64,000 bases of DNA from Asanoa ferruginea (GCF_003387075.1 NZ_QUMQ01000001.1:2790001-2854000); one strand, 5' to 3'; shown: positions 51,676 to 61,509, counted from the stretch's first letter. Made by a program: numbers and translations. The notes: a model not told the origin generated them from the sequence alone.

Positions 51676-52179
51676 TCAGCGGCTGTCCTTGCGGGCCTGG
51701 ACGCGTTTCGTGGCCGCCCTCGTGCTGCCGTGGCGCTTTAAGCGATCCGGTGTGCGCGGGCGCCGGTCGGCGACCTGGTCCTCGCGCGGGCTGCGGCGGC
51801 GGACCGGCGGTGGCGGAGGGGGCGGCGGGGTGAACGTGGCCGCGCGGGCCTCCGCGATGCGTTCCGCCTTCAGTTCGCGGGCCGCGGCCCGGGCCGCGGC
51901 GGCCAAGCGGCGGCTCACCCGGGCCAGGGCCGCTTCGAAGACCTCGGCCTTGTCGCGGTCGCGGCCGCCCCGCGGGAAAGCCTTGCCGCGCGCGGCGGTG
52001 GAGCGCACCCGGTCGGCTGACTGGCGGCGGTAGAGCTTGACGTATTTGTCCCTCGCCCGGCGGACCCGGGTGTGCAGCGCGACCAGCTCGTCTTCGTCGA
52101 GCGTGGCTAGTTCCTCGCCGGCCGTCTCGCGCACCAGCATCTGCTCCGCGTCGGTCATCGATCCGAGAAGCGCCTGCAT
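51676..52179 (-). CDS. Basic helical hypothetical protein
   Basis: A 167-residue protein I cannot assign. The N-terminal half is helical: LATLDEDELVALHTRVRRAR, then VFEAALARVSRRLAAAARAAARELK. A run of nine prolines follows (TFTPPPPPPPPVRR), then a strongly basic, Arg/Lys-rich tail. ATG at 52179 has GAGGTGA 6 nt upstream, which argues for real translation. The basic, coiled layout suggests nucleic-acid association. Confidence 0.6.
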   Translation of the reverse strand: MQALLGSMTDAEQMLVRETAGEELATLDEDELVALHTRVRRARDKYVKLYRRQSADRVRSTAARGKAFPRGGRDRDKAEVFEAALARVSRRLAAAARAAARELKAERIAEARAATFTPPPPPPPPVRRRSPREDQVADRRPRTPDRLKRHGSTRAATKRVQARKDSR

Positions 52180-52236
52180 GGCAATCACCTCGCACCAATT
52201 TTCGCCGCGCGGGGCCAGCGCCGGGGCGGTTTGGCG

Positions 52237-53199
52237 CTAGTAGGCCACCCCGATCTGGGCGCGGACCTCGTCTAGCAGGCCCATCACTTCGAGCGTCGTG
52301 TCGTGTGGGATCAGCGGGCTTTCCAGCAGGCCCTCGGAAAGGCAGCGCTGCACCTCGATCGCCTCGAACTGGTAGCCGGCGCCCTCCTGGGCGCGGGTGA
52401 CCACGGACGGCGCGGCGCCTGGGCGGTGCAGCGTGTAGCTGGTCGTGTGGAAGAAATCTGGCAGCTCGATCCGGCCGCCGGTGCCGGTGATCGTCGCGTG
52501 GACGCCTGTCGAGCCGACCAGGCCGCAGGTCAGTGACGCGATCGCCCCTGAGTCGTAGCCGAACAGCATTCCCGTGTTCTCGTCGGTGCCTTCCGGGCCG
52601 ATCTTCGCCCAGGCCCTAACGTGGTCGGGTGCGCCGAGCACCAGGTGGGCCATCGTGACCGGGTAGACGCCCAGGTCGAGCAGCGCGCCCCCGCCGAGTT
52701 CGCGGGCCCGCAGCCGGTGGCCGGGCGGGAAGTCGCCGTGAATGCCGAAGTCAGCCGCCACCGTGGTGACGTCGCCGATCTCGCCGGCCGCGATCAGGTC
52801 CAGCACCGTGCGTACGGTCGGGTTGATCCGGGTCCACATCGCTTCCATGAAGAAGACCCCGGACGAGCGGGCCGCGTCGACCAGCTCGGCGGCGCTGGCC
52901 CGGTCGAGGGTGACCGGCTTCTCGCAGAGCACCGCCTTGCCGGCCCGCAGGCAGGTCAGCGCCGCGGCGTGGTGTGCGGCGTGTGGGGTCGCGACGTAGA
53001 TCACGTCGACATCGTCGTCGGCGGCCAGGGCCTCCCACGAACCGTGTGCCCTTGGCGCGCCGAAGCGGTCCGCGAATTCCTTGGCCGATTCGGTCGAGCG
53101 TGAGCCCACGGCGACGAGCTCCGCGCCGGGCGCGTGACGCAGGTCGGCGGCGAACTTCGCCGCGATCGCGCCGGTCGCGAGGATTCCCCATCTGGTCAT
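52237..53199 (-). CDS. Gfo/Idh/MocA-family oxidoreductase
   Basis: A 320-residue NAD(P)-dependent oxidoreductase. WGILATGAIAAKFAADL is the Rossmann start, YVATPHAAHHAAALTCL and AVLCEKPVTLD the EKP catalytic motif, and GGGALLDLGVYPV the C-terminal domain marker. It probably oxidises or reduces a sugar or cyclitol derivative. The ATG at 53199 leaves a 39-bp gap to the divergent NUDIX gene. Substrate unknown. Confidence 0.9.
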   Translation of the reverse strand: MTRWGILATGAIAAKFAADLRHAPGAELVAVGSRSTESAKEFADRFGAPRAHGSWEALAADDDVDVIYVATPHAAHHAAALTCLRAGKAVLCEKPVTLDRASAAELVDAARSSGVFFMEAMWTRINPTVRTVLDLIAAGEIGDVTTVAADFGIHGDFPPGHRLRARELGGGALLDLGVYPVTMAHLVLGAPDHVRAWAKIGPEGTDENTGMLFGYDSGAIASLTCGLVGSTGVHATITGTGGRIELPDFFHTTSYTLHRPGAAPSVVTRAQEGAGYQFEAIEVQRCLSEGLLESPLIPHDTTLEVMGLLDEVRAQIGVAY

Positions 53200-53238
53200 G
53201 GCCCGCAGGTTAGCCCAGCCAACGGCTAGGCTCGCCCG

Positions 53239-54045
53239 GTGGTCGAGGAGTTCGAAGTTCCGCCGCAGATCGCCGATCACGCCCGGCGCTTCGCGGCCGA
53301 AGGCAGGTCACCGGCGGTGCCCCGGCTGGCCGCTACCGTGCTGTTGCTGCGCCCGACAACCCCAGAGGGCTTCGAGGTGTACGTGATCCGCCGGGTCGCC
53401 GCGATGGCCTTCGGCGGGATGTACGCGTTCCCGGGCGGCGGTGTCGACCCGAGCGACTCCCGTGCCGACCTCGGCATCGACGAGACCAGGCTGGCCACCG
53501 ACCCCGAGCGGGCCCAGGCGATCGTCTGCGCGGCCGCCCGCGAGGTGTTCGAAGAGGCCGGGGTGCTGCTGGCCGGCCCGACGAAGGACACCGTCGTCGG
53601 CGACGTCAGCGGCGACGACTGGGAAGCGGCCCGGCGCGCGCTGGTGGCCCGCGAACTCGGCTTCGCCGAGCTGCTCCGGCAGCGCGACCTGACGCTGCGC
53701 GCCGACCTGCTGGCGCCGTGGAGCCGGTGGATCACGCCGGAGTTCGAGCCTCGCCGGTTCGACACCTACTTCTTCATCGCGGCGTTGCCGGGCGGGCAGG
53801 TCACCCGCGACGTGTCCGGCGAGGCCGATCACACCATGTGGATCCGGCCGGGTGACGCGGTGGCCCGCGCGGAGCGCAAGGAGGTGGCCATGCTGCCGCC
53901 CACGATCATGACGCTCAAGCAGGTCGGCGAGTGCACCGACATCGCGTCGGTGTTCGCGGCCGCTGCCGGGCGCGAGCCGGCCACCCCGGTGACGCCGACG
54001 CTCGACCTCACCGGGGCTGACGGGCCGCGGTTCAGATACCGCTGA
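53239..54045 (+). CDS. NUDIX hydrolase, NUDT19-like
   Basis: A 268-residue protein. [22 protein letters not shown] and, after an insertion of about 30 residues, [16 protein letters not shown] together form a split Nudix box, as in NUDT19/acyl-CoA diphosphatase-type enzymes. It would cleave a nucleoside-diphosphate linked compound. It uses GTG at 53239 and ends 14 bp inside the convergent uvrA-like gene. Confidence 0.82.
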   Translation: MVEEFEVPPQIADHARRFAAEGRSPAVPRLAATVLLLRPTTPEGFEVYVIRRVAAMAFGGMYAFPGGGVDPSDSRADLGIDETRLATDPERAQAIVCAAAREVFEEAGVLLAGPTKDTVVGDVSGDDWEAARRALVARELGFAELLRQRDLTLRADLLAPWSRWITPEFEPRRFDTYFFIAALPGGQVTRDVSGEADHTMWIRPGDAVARAERKEVAMLPPTIMTLKQVGECTDIASVFAAAAGREPATPVTPTLDLTGADGPRFRYR

Positions 54046-56299
54046 GGTCGCGGCGGACCGCTTCGGCCGTGTAGGTGTCGGCCTTCAGCAGCTCCGCCGG
54101 TGGGCCGGTGAACAGCACCTCGCCGCCCTTGGTGCCGCCCTCCGGGCCGAGGTCGATGATCCAGTCGGCGTTTTTGATCACGTCGAGGTTGTGCTCGATG
54201 ACGACCACCGAGTTGCCCTGGTTGACCAACCGGTCGACGATCTCCAGCAGGTGCGCGATGTCGGACATGTGCAGGCCGGTGGTCGGCTCGTCCATGACGT
54301 ACACCGTGCCGGTCTTGTGTAGTTCGGTGGCGAGTTTGATCCGCTGGCACTCGCCGCCGGAGAGGGTGCTCAGTGGCTGGCCGAGCCGCAGATAGTCGAG
54401 CCCGACGTCGTTGACCGCGGTGAGGATCGCCCGGAGCTTCTTCTCGGTGAAGAACTCCACGGCCTCGGCCGCCGTCAGTTCGAGCACGTCGGCGATCGAC
54501 TTGCCGCGCAGGTGATAGCCGAGCACCTCCTCGGAGAACCGCCGCCCGTGGCAGACGTCGCACGGTGACTTGAAGCCGTCCATGAACCCGAGATCGGTGT
54601 AGAGCACCCCGAGGCCCTGGCAGTTGGGGCAGGCGCCCTTGGAGTTGAAGCTGAACAGGCCGGCGTTGACGCCGTTGGCCTTGGCGAACAGCCGCCGGAT
54701 GTCGTCCATCAGGCCGGTGTAGGTGGCCGGGTTGGAGCGGATCGAGGCGCCGACCGCCGACTGGTCGATGTCGATCGCGTCCGGGAAGCGGCCCAGGAAC
54801 ACGTCGTTGATCAGCGAGCTCTTGCCGGACCCGGCCACGCCGGTGACCACGGTGAACACGCCGGTCGGGATGTCGACGGTGACGTTCTTGAGGTTGTTGA
54901 CGGTCGCGCCGCTGATGGTGAGCGCGCCGGTCGCGGTGCGGGCGTGTGCCTTGAGCGGCAGCGCGTGCTCCATGCACCGGCCGGTCAGCGTCGGCGCCGC
55001 GGACAGCTCGGCGACGGTGCCGGTGAAGACCACCTCGCCGCCGTGCGCGCCGGCCTTCGGGCCCATGTCGATCACGTGGTCGGCGATCGCGATCACGTCG
55101 CGGTCGTGCTCGACGACCAGCACCGTGTTGCCCTTGTCGCGCAGCTTGACCAGCAACTCGTTGAGCCGCTGCACGTCGTGCGCGTGCAGCCCGATGCTCG
55201 GCTCGTCGAAGACATACATCATGTCGGTCAGGCTGCTGCTCAGATGCCGGACCATCTTGATCCGCTGCGACTCGCCGCCGGACAGGCTGGTGGTCTCCCG
55301 GTCGAGCCGGATGTAGCCCAGGCCGATCGTCACCAGGTTTTCCACCCGGTCGGTCAGGCTCGCCACGATCGGGCGCCCGGCTGGCTCGACGGTCGGCCCC
55401 AGTTCGCGCAGAGTGCCCAGCAGCTCGGTCGCCTCCATAGCCAGCAGGTCGGTGATGCCGTAGCCGGCGACCTCGGCGGCCAGTGCCGCAGGGGAGAGCC
55501 GGGCGCCCTTGCAGAGCGGGCAGGTGCCGGCGGTGACGAAGCGGAGGAGGACCGCCTTGTTGCGCTCGGACATCGCGCCGAGGTCTTTCTTGATGTAGAG
55601 GCGGGTGAACTTGTCGACCACGCCTTCGTAGGTCGTGTTGATCTTCCCGCCCTGCCACTCCAGGGGCACCTTGCCGGTGCCGTGCAGCAGCCGCTCCATC
55701 TCCTCGTCGGTGAACTCGGCGAGCGGCTTGTCGGGGTCGTAGAAGCCGGAGTGCAGATAGCCGTTGAGATACCAGCCGCCGGCGGCGAAGTCGGGGTGCA
55801 GGATGGCGCCCTCGTTGAGCGACTTCGACCGGTCGAGAAACTTGTCGAGGTCGATCGTGGTGACCTGGCCGAGGCCCTCGCACTCGGGGCACATGCCCTG
55901 CGGGTCGTTGAACGAGAACGCGTTGGAGTAGCCGACGTAGGGCTGGCCCACCCGGGAGAAGAGCAGCCGGATCAGCGGGTTGATGTCGGTGATGGTGCCG
56001 ACCGTCGAGCGGGAACTGCCGCCGAGCCGCTTCTGGTCGACGATGATCGCGGCCGACAGATTGGCGATCGAGTCGACGTCGGGCTGGCCGTAGCTCGGCA
56101 GGAAGTTGCGGGCGAACGCGGTGAAGGTCTCGTTGAGCTGCCGCTGCGCCTCGGCGGCGACGGTGTCGAAGACGAGTGACGACTTGCCCGACCCGGAGAC
56201 CCCGGTGAACACCGTGATCTGGCGTTTCGGGATCCGGACGGCGACGTCCTTGAGGTTGTTTTCGCGGGCTCCGATGATCTCGATAAAGTCCGTCTGCAC
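54032..56299 (-). CDS. Short UvrA paralogue (excinuclease ABC subunit A-like ATPase)
   Basis: About 755 residues, versus 940-1000 for canonical UvrA. Both ABC ATPases are present: [10 protein letters not shown] and [10 protein letters not shown] as Walker [11 protein letters not shown] and [10 protein letters not shown] as signatures, plus [11 protein letters not shown] and [17 protein letters not shown] zinc modules. The UvrB-interacting and full insertion domains appear reduced. Such paralogues occur in actinobacteria and are often tied to resistance or drug-inducible regulators rather than general repair. Start at GTG 56299: the alternative GTG at 56308 lies inside the promoter palindrome. 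Confidence 0.88.
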   Translation of the reverse strand: MQTDFIEIIGARENNLKDVAVRIPKRQITVFTGVSGSGKSSLVFDTVAAEAQRQLNETFTAFARNFLPSYGQPDVDSIANLSAAIIVDQKRLGGSSRSTVGTITDINPLIRLLFSRVGQPYVGYSNAFSFNDPQGMCPECEGLGQVTTIDLDKFLDRSKSLNEGAILHPDFAAGGWYLNGYLHSGFYDPDKPLAEFTDEEMERLLHGTGKVPLEWQGGKINTTYEGVVDKFTRLYIKKDLGAMSERNKAVLLRFVTAGTCPLCKGARLSPAALAAEVAGYGITDLLAMEATELLGTLRELGPTVEPAGRPIVASLTDRVENLVTIGLGYIRLDRETTSLSGGESQRIKMVRHLSSSLTDMMYVFDEPSIGLHAHDVQRLNELLVKLRDKGNTVLVVEHDRDVIAIADHVIDMGPKAGAHGGEVVFTGTVAELSAAPTLTGRCMEHALPLKAHARTATGALTISGATVNNLKNVTVDIPTGVFTVVTGVAGSGKSSLINDVFLGRFPDAIDIDQSAVGASIRSNPATYTGLMDDIRRLFAKANGVNAGLFSFNSKGACPNCQGLGVLYTDLGFMDGFKSPCDVCHGRRFSEEVLGYHLRGKSIADVLELTAAEAVEFFTEKKLRAILTAVNDVGLDYLRLGQPLSTLSGGECQRIKLATELHKTGTVYVMDEPTTGLHMSDIAHLLEIVDRLVNQGNSVVVIEHNLDVIKNADWIIDLGPEGGTKGGEVLFTGPPAELLKADTYTAEAVRRDLSGI

Positions 56300-56334
56300 T
56301 CCGTACACTGTACGGAACAGCGGCGAGGGGTCAA
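56299..56334 (-). promoter_or_regulatory. Leaderless promoter under a perfect palindrome for the uvrA-like gene
   Basis: On the minus strand TTGACC (56334-56329), a 16-bp spacer and TACAGT (56312-56307) form a good sigma-A promoter; 7 nt further lies GTG 56299, which fits transcription starting at the start codon. The palindrome CCGTACA-C-TGTACGG (56301-56315) covers the -10 box, as a repressor operator would. No regulator gene is adjacent. Confidence 0.65.
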
Positions 56335-57113
56335 CAGAGCTGTGTCACGTACGCCCGGGTGTCGTGCTCGCCGCTCGGCACCAGCGCGACGGCCTCGGTC
56401 GGGCCGCTCCGGTAGGCGTACACCTTCGGGGTGTTGAGAATGAGGTCGCCGGCGGCGGCCGTGGGCTTGGCGGTGACGCCGTGGCCAAGGGCCGACGCCG
56501 TCACGGCTGGCCGGCCGGCCGGGCATGCCGCGAAGCTGATCGACTCGTCGTCGACCGAGGTCGCGCCCAGCGTGGTCAGCAACTGGCGGGGCCCGGCCTG
56601 CTGCGGATATTCCGGCAGCAGGTGTGCCACCTCGGTGTTCACCGGACGGCAGCCGGTGGTGAGCGTGACCTGCACTTCCTCGGGCGAGATGACCTTGCCG
56701 CGGAGCGCGACGAACTCGCCGGCGTCGGCCCTCAGCGCCTTGCGGTCGGTGCTGACCTCGACCTGGTAGGCCGCCGGATAGCCGTTGGCCAGCACGGTCA
56801 GGAAGTCTGCTCCGCCGCCCGTCGCGGTGAAGAAGCGGACCACGCCGGTGGCGGTCGCGCCGGAGCGCAACGGCGTGATGCGGCAGCCCTTGTCGATCGT
56901 GACCGGCATGATCACCGGGACGGTCCGCGGACCGGCTTGCCCGACCGTCAGACCCACCGCCTGGTCGAGCGCGGTCACGCCCGCCGCCAGGTCGCGCTGC
57001 TCGCGCACGGTCGGCGGGTCGGTGCGGTGGGAGACGACCGCGAGACCGCCGAGCACGAGTGCCCAGGCGACCAGGCCGCCGATAACCCAGAGTCGTCGGC
57101 GCGATGCGGTCAC
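56331..57113 (-). CDS. Secreted or membrane-anchored hypothetical protein
   Basis: A 260-residue protein with an N-terminal membrane segment (LWVIGGLVAWALVLGGLAVV) and an outer region containing three cysteines (KGCRITPL, TTGCRPVN, SFAACPAG) and a C-terminal one (YVTQLC). No family is recognised. GTG start at 57113. Its stop overlaps the -35 box of the uvrA-like gene promoter. Confidence 0.7.
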   Translation of the reverse strand: MTASRRRLWVIGGLVAWALVLGGLAVVSHRTDPPTVREQRDLAAGVTALDQAVGLTVGQAGPRTVPVIMPVTIDKGCRITPLRSGATATGVVRFFTATGGGADFLTVLANGYPAAYQVEVSTDRKALRADAGEFVALRGKVISPEEVQVTLTTGCRPVNTEVAHLLPEYPQQAGPRQLLTTLGATSVDDESISFAACPAGRPAVTASALGHGVTAKPTAAAGDLILNTPKVYAYRSGPTEAVALVPSGEHDTRAYVTQLC

Positions 57114-57132
57114 CGGGCCATGGTGACACGAC

Positions 57133-57159
57133 GGCGCCCCGGCCGATGGCCGGGGCGCC
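57133..57159 (-). terminator. GC-rich hairpin after the sulfurtransferase operon
   Basis: GGCGCCCCGGCC (57133-57144) and GGCCGGGGCGCC (57148-57159) form a perfect 12-bp stem with a GAT loop. There is no U tract, common for terminators in this GC range. It closes the leftward rhodanese-DUF1416 operon. Confidence 0.6.
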
Positions 57160-57179
57160 CCTCGTCAAAGTTGCTTGCG

Positions 57180-57500
57180 TCAGCCGACGCTGACACCGGT
57201 CTCGGTCACGCCGCGGACGGCGGTGACCGTGGTGTCGCCGTTGCCGTGCCGGGACAGCGCCCGCAGGGTCCAGGTGCCCGGCGCGGCGAAGAACCGGAAC
57301 TGGCCGGCCGGCGAGGTGACCACCTCGGCCGCGAACTCACCGGTGGCGTCGAGCAGCCGGACGTAGGCACCGCCGACGACGGAACCGTCCGGTGCCGTCA
57401 CGACGCCGGTGATCACCGTTTCCTTCTCCAGGTCGACGCTCGCCGGTATGGGTGCCGACTGGTCGGGTGCGGCGCAACTGGCGTCTACAGGAACGGTCAT
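57180..57500 (-). CDS. DUF1416 protein (SseC-like)
   Basis: A 106-residue protein with an Ig/transthyretin-like beta fold: ETVITGVVTAPDGSVVGGAYVRLLDATGEF, then SPAGQFRFFAAPGTWTLRALS. DUF1416 genes follow rhodanese genes throughout actinobacteria. ATG at 57500; an in-frame GTG at 57509 that overlaps the rhodanese stop as GTGA is the other possible start. Function unknown but tied to sulfur metabolism by context. Confidence 0.85.
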   Translation of the reverse strand: MTVPVDASCAAPDQSAPIPASVDLEKETVITGVVTAPDGSVVGGAYVRLLDATGEFAAEVVTSPAGQFRFFAAPGTWTLRALSRHGNGDTTVTAVRGVTETGVSVG

Positions 57501-57505
57501 CGTGG

Positions 57506-58354
57506 TCACGCCTTCCCCGGCTCGTCGCCCAGGGCGACCGGCACGCCGACCAGCGAGCCGTATTCGGTCCAGGAGCCGTCGTAGTTCTTCACGTTGGAGT
57601 GGCCGAGCAGCTCCTTGAGCACGAACCAGGTGTGCGACGACCGCTCGCCGATGCGGCAGTAGGCGATCGTGTCCTTGCTCTCGTCGAGGCCCGCGGCCGC
57701 ATAGATGGCGCGCAGGTCGTCGTCGGTCTTGAAGGTGCCGTCTTCGTTGGCGGCCTTGGACCACGGCACCGACACGGCGGTCGGGATGTGGCCGGCCCGC
57801 TGGGCCTGCTCCTGCGGGAGGTGGGCCGGTGCCAGCAGCCGACCGGCGTATTCGTCGGGCGAGCGGACGTCGACCAGGTTCTGCGTGCCGATCGCGTTGA
57901 CGACCTCGTCGCGGAACGCGCGGATGGCGGTGTCGGGCTCCTGCGCCGAGTAGGCGGTCTGCTCGCGGGCGACGGCGTCCTTGACCAGCGGCCGGGCGTC
58001 GAGCTCCCACTTCTTGCGGCCACCGTCGAGCAGCTTGACGTCGCCGTGGCCGTAGAGCTTGAAGTACCAGTAGGCGTAGGCGGCGAACCAGTTGTTGTTG
58101 CCGCCGTAGAGCACGACGGTGTCGTCGTTGCCGATGCCCCGGGCCGAGAGCAGCGCTTCGAACTGCTCCTTGTTGACGAAGTCCCGGCGGACCGGGTCCT
58201 GGAGGTCGGTCTTCCAGTCGAGCTTGATCGCGCCGGGCAGGTGGCCGCCCTCGTAGGCGCTGGTGTCTTCGTCGACCTCGACGAAGACCACGCCCGAGGC
58301 GCCGAGGTTCTTCTCGGCCCAGTCGGCCGATACGAGTGCGGTGTCGCGACTCAT
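57506..58354 (-). CDS. sseA: Thiosulfate sulfurtransferase, two-domain rhodanese
   Basis: A 282-residue protein with two rhodanese domains. The first (VSADWAEKNLG to YWYFKLYGHGDVKLLDGG) is non-catalytic. The second has the active-site Cys in IAYCRIGERSSHTWFVLKELLG, the CRxGERS loop of thiosulfate sulfurtransferases. It moves sulfane sulfur to cyanide or thiols. ATG at 58354 with GGAG 8 nt upstream. It is preceded by a Cys-rich leader peptide and followed by the DUF1416 gene. Confidence 0.93.
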   Translation of the reverse strand: MSRDTALVSADWAEKNLGASGVVFVEVDEDTSAYEGGHLPGAIKLDWKTDLQDPVRRDFVNKEQFEALLSARGIGNDDTVVLYGGNNNWFAAYAYWYFKLYGHGDVKLLDGGRKKWELDARPLVKDAVAREQTAYSAQEPDTAIRAFRDEVVNAIGTQNLVDVRSPDEYAGRLLAPAHLPQEQAQRAGHIPTAVSVPWSKAANEDGTFKTDDDLRAIYAAAGLDESKDTIAYCRIGERSSHTWFVLKELLGHSNVKNYDGSWTEYGSLVGVPVALGDEPGKA

Positions 58355-58506
58355 CAATTCACTCCTGTGTGTGGACGGAGATGGTGGTGAGTAACGCGCG
58401 CGGGGGATGGTCGTCGCTCCACGCGCGTGACCCAGGACTAGGGATCACGGGTTCGAGCGACGGCGGCACTGCCGGACGAGTTGGGGGCAACCTCAGCTAG
58501 CCGCCG

Positions 58507-58584
58507 TCAGATGACGGGGCAACACAGGCAGGTGGCCACGCGGCACAGGTCGACCGCGCGCCGTTTGGTGAGGAGCGTCCCCAT
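58507..58584 (-). CDS. Cys-rich leader peptide (attenuator uORF) of the sulfurtransferase operon
   Basis: A 25-residue open frame beginning MGTLLTKRRAVDLC and ending CLCCPVI: four of the last twelve residues before the C-terminal PVI are cysteines. It matches the family of short polycysteine upstream reading frames before sulfur-assimilation genes in actinobacteria, where translation speed through the Cys codons senses cysteine or Cys-tRNA and controls the next gene. Start ATG with a clear GTG-CGC upstream context; the rhodanese start is about 150 nt further on. The leader between them can fold into several stems, but I have not modelled it. Confidence 0.88.
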   Translation of the reverse strand: MGTLLTKRRAVDLCRVATCLCCPVI

Positions 58585-58663
58585 GCGCACAAACGTTACC
58601 AGCCGTGCCCAGCGAGGTCACCGAGCTGACCACCATCCGGGAGCCACCGGAGGGTGAACCAGG

Positions 58664-59446
58664 TCACGAGCTGATGGGCACGTCGTTGGCGGTCGCGGTC
58701 ACGGCCAGCCCCTCAGGGGTGGCACGCACCTCTTTGAGCACCATCTGGAACGGCAGTGTCGGCACATCCACGTTGATCGAGATCTGCTTGACGAAGTTGT
58801 TGACCACCTGTTGGGCGAGCGGCACGGCGGGCAGCCCCTCGGCGGTGGCGTCGGCGAACTTGAGCTGGATCTGCTTGCCCTTGACCGAAAGCTCGGCCGA
58901 GCCGTTGACGGTGAACCGCTGGCCCAGCACCTCGACCGGCGCGCTGGCCACCAGCTTGCCCTCGCGCTCCGAGAGCTTGAGGCCGGGCTGGTCGATCAGG
59001 GCGGTCACGCTGGCGTAGTCGATCGTGCCGGTGCCGTCGACGGTCTTCGCGACCACGTCGCCGGTGCCCTTGCGCAGCGTGTCGAGCGAGGCGGCCACGT
59101 CGTGCGCCACGATGTCGAGCTTCGGCAGGGTGACCGAGTCGCCGTTGACGTCGCCCTTCACGTCGCGCATGACGATCGTGATCTTCTCGTATTTGCCGGC
59201 CAGGACCTGGGTCAGGAACGGGAACCCGCCGACGCTGACCTCCGGCGGTGCCGCCTGCGCGTTCTGGGCGGCGACCTCCTGGCTGACCTGCTCGGCGATC
59301 TTCTTCTCAGCGAAGTTGGCGGCCACCCGGTCACCCACGATCAGGAGCCCGGCAACCACGATCAGCAGCACCAGCAGCGTGATCAACGCGCGTCGCCCGC
59401 GGCGGCGGCGTGGGCGGGTTTCCTCCGCGTAGTAGGTGGTGGTCAC
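58664..59446 (-). CDS. LmeA-type (DUF2993) phospholipid-binding protein
   Basis: A 260-residue protein with an Arg-rich N-terminus (RPRRRRGRRA), one membrane segment (LITLLVLLIVVAGLLIVG) and an outer DUF2993 domain: SVGGFPFLTQVLAGKYEKIT at its start and VPTLPFQMVLKEVRATPEGL at its end, the usual conserved ends. Family members bind phosphatidylinositol-type lipids outside the membrane and assist lipoglycan synthesis. GTG at 59446 with GGAGGAAC upstream. Confidence 0.85.
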   Translation of the reverse strand: MTTTYYAEETRPRRRRGRRALITLLVLLIVVAGLLIVGDRVAANFAEKKIAEQVSQEVAAQNAQAAPPEVSVGGFPFLTQVLAGKYEKITIVMRDVKGDVNGDSVTLPKLDIVAHDVAASLDTLRKGTGDVVAKTVDGTGTIDYASVTALIDQPGLKLSEREGKLVASAPVEVLGQRFTVNGSAELSVKGKQIQLKFADATAEGLPAVPLAQQVVNNFVKQISINVDVPTLPFQMVLKEVRATPEGLAVTATANDVPISS

Positions 59447-59487
59447 CGTTCCTCCTCGTTGTCTGGTCTCCTCCTTACCCAAGCGGG

Positions 59488-60390
59488 TCAAGTCAGGAAC
59501 AACACCGTCATGATGTACGCCGCCGGCGCGGCCAGGGCGAAACCGCCGAGCGGACCCTGCATGTGCCGGGCCACCCACAGCGTCGGCAGGTCGCCGGCCA
59601 TCTGCCGGCCGGCCTCGGCGTAGTCGACCGCGAGGTCGGCGAGCACCGCGAAGACCGCCGTCACCAGGCCGACGACGGCCGCGCTGGTCGGGCTGAACGT
59701 GTAGAGGTAGGAACCGATGACGGCGCTGAGCAGCGTGCCGGCCATCGCACCGAAGATCACGCCGGCGGCACCGCGGGCCACCTGCGGAGCCAGCCGAGGC
59801 TTCGGGTAGACCGCGTCGACCAGCCGGGCGATCACGAGGGCGACCGCGCTGGCGGTGACGCAGAGGAAGATGACCTGAGTGCCCAGCGGCACCCGGCTGA
59901 GCATGATCAGGGCGGCGAACGCGACGACGCCGACGACCAGGGCCAGGGTGGCCCGCAGCGACTCGCTGATCCGGCGGCGGTCGGCCGGGCGGATGACCTG
60001 GCTGATCACCGTGGCGGCGACGCCGGCGAGCGCGATGTAGATCAGCGGTGCCAGGCCCGGTTCGGCCGAGCGGACCGCCGTCAGGTCGCTCCACCCGGCC
60101 ACGACCAGGCAGATGCCGCCGACGACCAGCAGCGCCGGCGGTCGGGTCGCCATCAGCCAGGCGAGCACGTAGAGCACCTGCACGCCGGCCAGCACGAGGG
60201 CGAACGCGCCCCGGGCACCCGGGCTGCTGGACTGGGCGCCGAAGACCAGGCCGACGCCGACCAGCGCGGCGAACGCCGCGATGGCGACCGACAGCGCCGG
60301 CCGGACCGGCGTGATCTCTATCTCGTCGAGATCGTCGTCGGTCGGTGCGGCGGACTCGGCCGCAGCCTCCGTGGAACCTGAGGGGAACAC
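59488..60390 (-). CDS. Multi-pass membrane protein of unknown function
   Basis: A 300-residue protein with an acidic 30-residue N-terminus and about eight hydrophobic segments (for example IAAFAALVGVGLVFG and VIFLCVTASAVALVIARLVD). No family recognised. GTG start at 60390. It is 41 bp upstream of the LmeA-type gene on the same strand, which suggests a shared transcript, and is divergent from glnR across a 242-bp gap. Confidence 0.7.
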   Translation of the reverse strand: MFPSGSTEAAAESAAPTDDDLDEIEITPVRPALSVAIAAFAALVGVGLVFGAQSSSPGARGAFALVLAGVQVLYVLAWLMATRPPALLVVGGICLVVAGWSDLTAVRSAEPGLAPLIYIALAGVAATVISQVIRPADRRRISESLRATLALVVGVVAFAALIMLSRVPLGTQVIFLCVTASAVALVIARLVDAVYPKPRLAPQVARGAAGVIFGAMAGTLLSAVIGSYLYTFSPTSAAVVGLVTAVFAVLADLAVDYAEAGRQMAGDLPTLWVARHMQGPLGGFALAAPAAYIMTVLFLT

Positions 60391-60632
60391 GGTCCGATCG
60401 TGCCAGACCCGCCCGAACCAGGGGCACTTCGCGGTGCCCGATCCGGCGGATCATCCAGATGAACGGACCGCCACCGTCCGGTTACGGCCTTCTCATCGGT
60501 TAAGCTCATTTCGACTCGTCGAGGGCGTTTACGCAGGCGTAACACGACTGGGCGAGGCTGGCACCACCCCGTCAGCGAAGCCGGGTCCCCGCCGCGGCCG
60601 CCATGCCGCGTTAAGACGGAGGTGACTGACGC

Positions 60633-61340
60633 GTGGAGATCCTGCTGCTGGTGACCGCTCGGGCCAGCGAGCCCTCGAGCGTGTTGTCCGCACTCGACCT
60701 GCTGCCGCACTCGGTGCGCACCGCGCCGCGCGACGTGCGCACGCTGGTCAATGGCCCGAGCCCCGACGCCGTCCTGGTCGACGCCCGCTCGGAGCTGTCC
60801 GAGGCCCGCGCCACCTGTCGCATGCTGCACGCCACCGGGCTCGGCGTCCCGCTGCTGGCGGTGGTCACCGAGGCCGGCCTGATCGCCCTCAACGCCGACT
60901 GGGGCGTCGACGACGTGATCCTGGCCAGTGCCGGCCCGGCCGAGGTCGAGGCCCGGCTGCGGCTCGCGGTCGGCCGGCTGACCAACGCGACCAACGCCGC
61001 CAACGGCCTGATCCGCGGCGGCGAGCTGACGATCGACCCCGACACCTACGCGGCCAAGCTCAAGGGCCGCCCGCTCGACCTGACCTACAAGGAGTTCGAG
61101 CTGCTCAAGTTCCTTGCCCAGCACCCGGGCCGGGTGTTCACCCGCGACCAGTTGCTGCGCGAGGTCTGGGGCTACGACTACTTCGGTGGCACCCGCACGG
61201 TCGACGTGCACGTGCGGCGGCTGCGGGCCAAGCTGGGCTCCGAATACGAGTCGATGATCGGCACCGTCCGCCAGGTCGGCTACAAGTTCGTCGTGCCGCC
61301 GTCGCGCTCCCTACCCGACAACGAGCTCCTGTCGGTCTGA
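60633..61340 (+). CDS. glnR: GlnR, OmpR-type nitrogen regulator
   Basis: A 235-residue response-regulator-like protein matching actinobacterial GlnR. The atypical receiver ([20 protein letters not shown], then [19 protein letters not shown]) is followed by a winged helix with [40 protein letters not shown] and [16 protein letters not shown]. GlnR controls glutamine synthetase and nitrogen uptake; it works as a dimer without clear phosphorylation. GTG start with GGAGGTGA upstream. Neighbours NodB-type deacetylase and mshD recur near glnR in related genomes. Confidence 0.93.
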   Translation: MEILLLVTARASEPSSVLSALDLLPHSVRTAPRDVRTLVNGPSPDAVLVDARSELSEARATCRMLHATGLGVPLLAVVTEAGLIALNADWGVDDVILASAGPAEVEARLRLAVGRLTNATNAANGLIRGGELTIDPDTYAAKLKGRPLDLTYKEFELLKFLAQHPGRVFTRDQLLREVWGYDYFGGTRTVDVHVRRLRAKLGSEYESMIGTVRQVGYKFVVPPSRSLPDNELLSV

Positions 61341-61354
61341 TTCTCAAAAACCTC

Positions 61355-61390
61355 ACGAAGGCCACCCCGTAACTTCGGGGTGGCCTTCGT
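61355..61390 (+). terminator. glnR terminator
   Basis: ACGAAGGCCACCCCG (61355-61369) and CGGGGTGGCCTTCGT (61376-61390) form a perfect 15-bp stem with a 6-nt loop, followed by CGTTTGT. Confidence 0.85.
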
Positions 61391-61509
61391 CGTTTGTCCC
61401 ATTCTGTTCACATAAAACCCGAAAAATTCATACGCTAGCGCCGTACCCGTATTGAGGAGGCGGCGGTGGTTGGGGTGACCTGCGCGCACGCGGTTGGCCG
61501 GTGGAGCTG

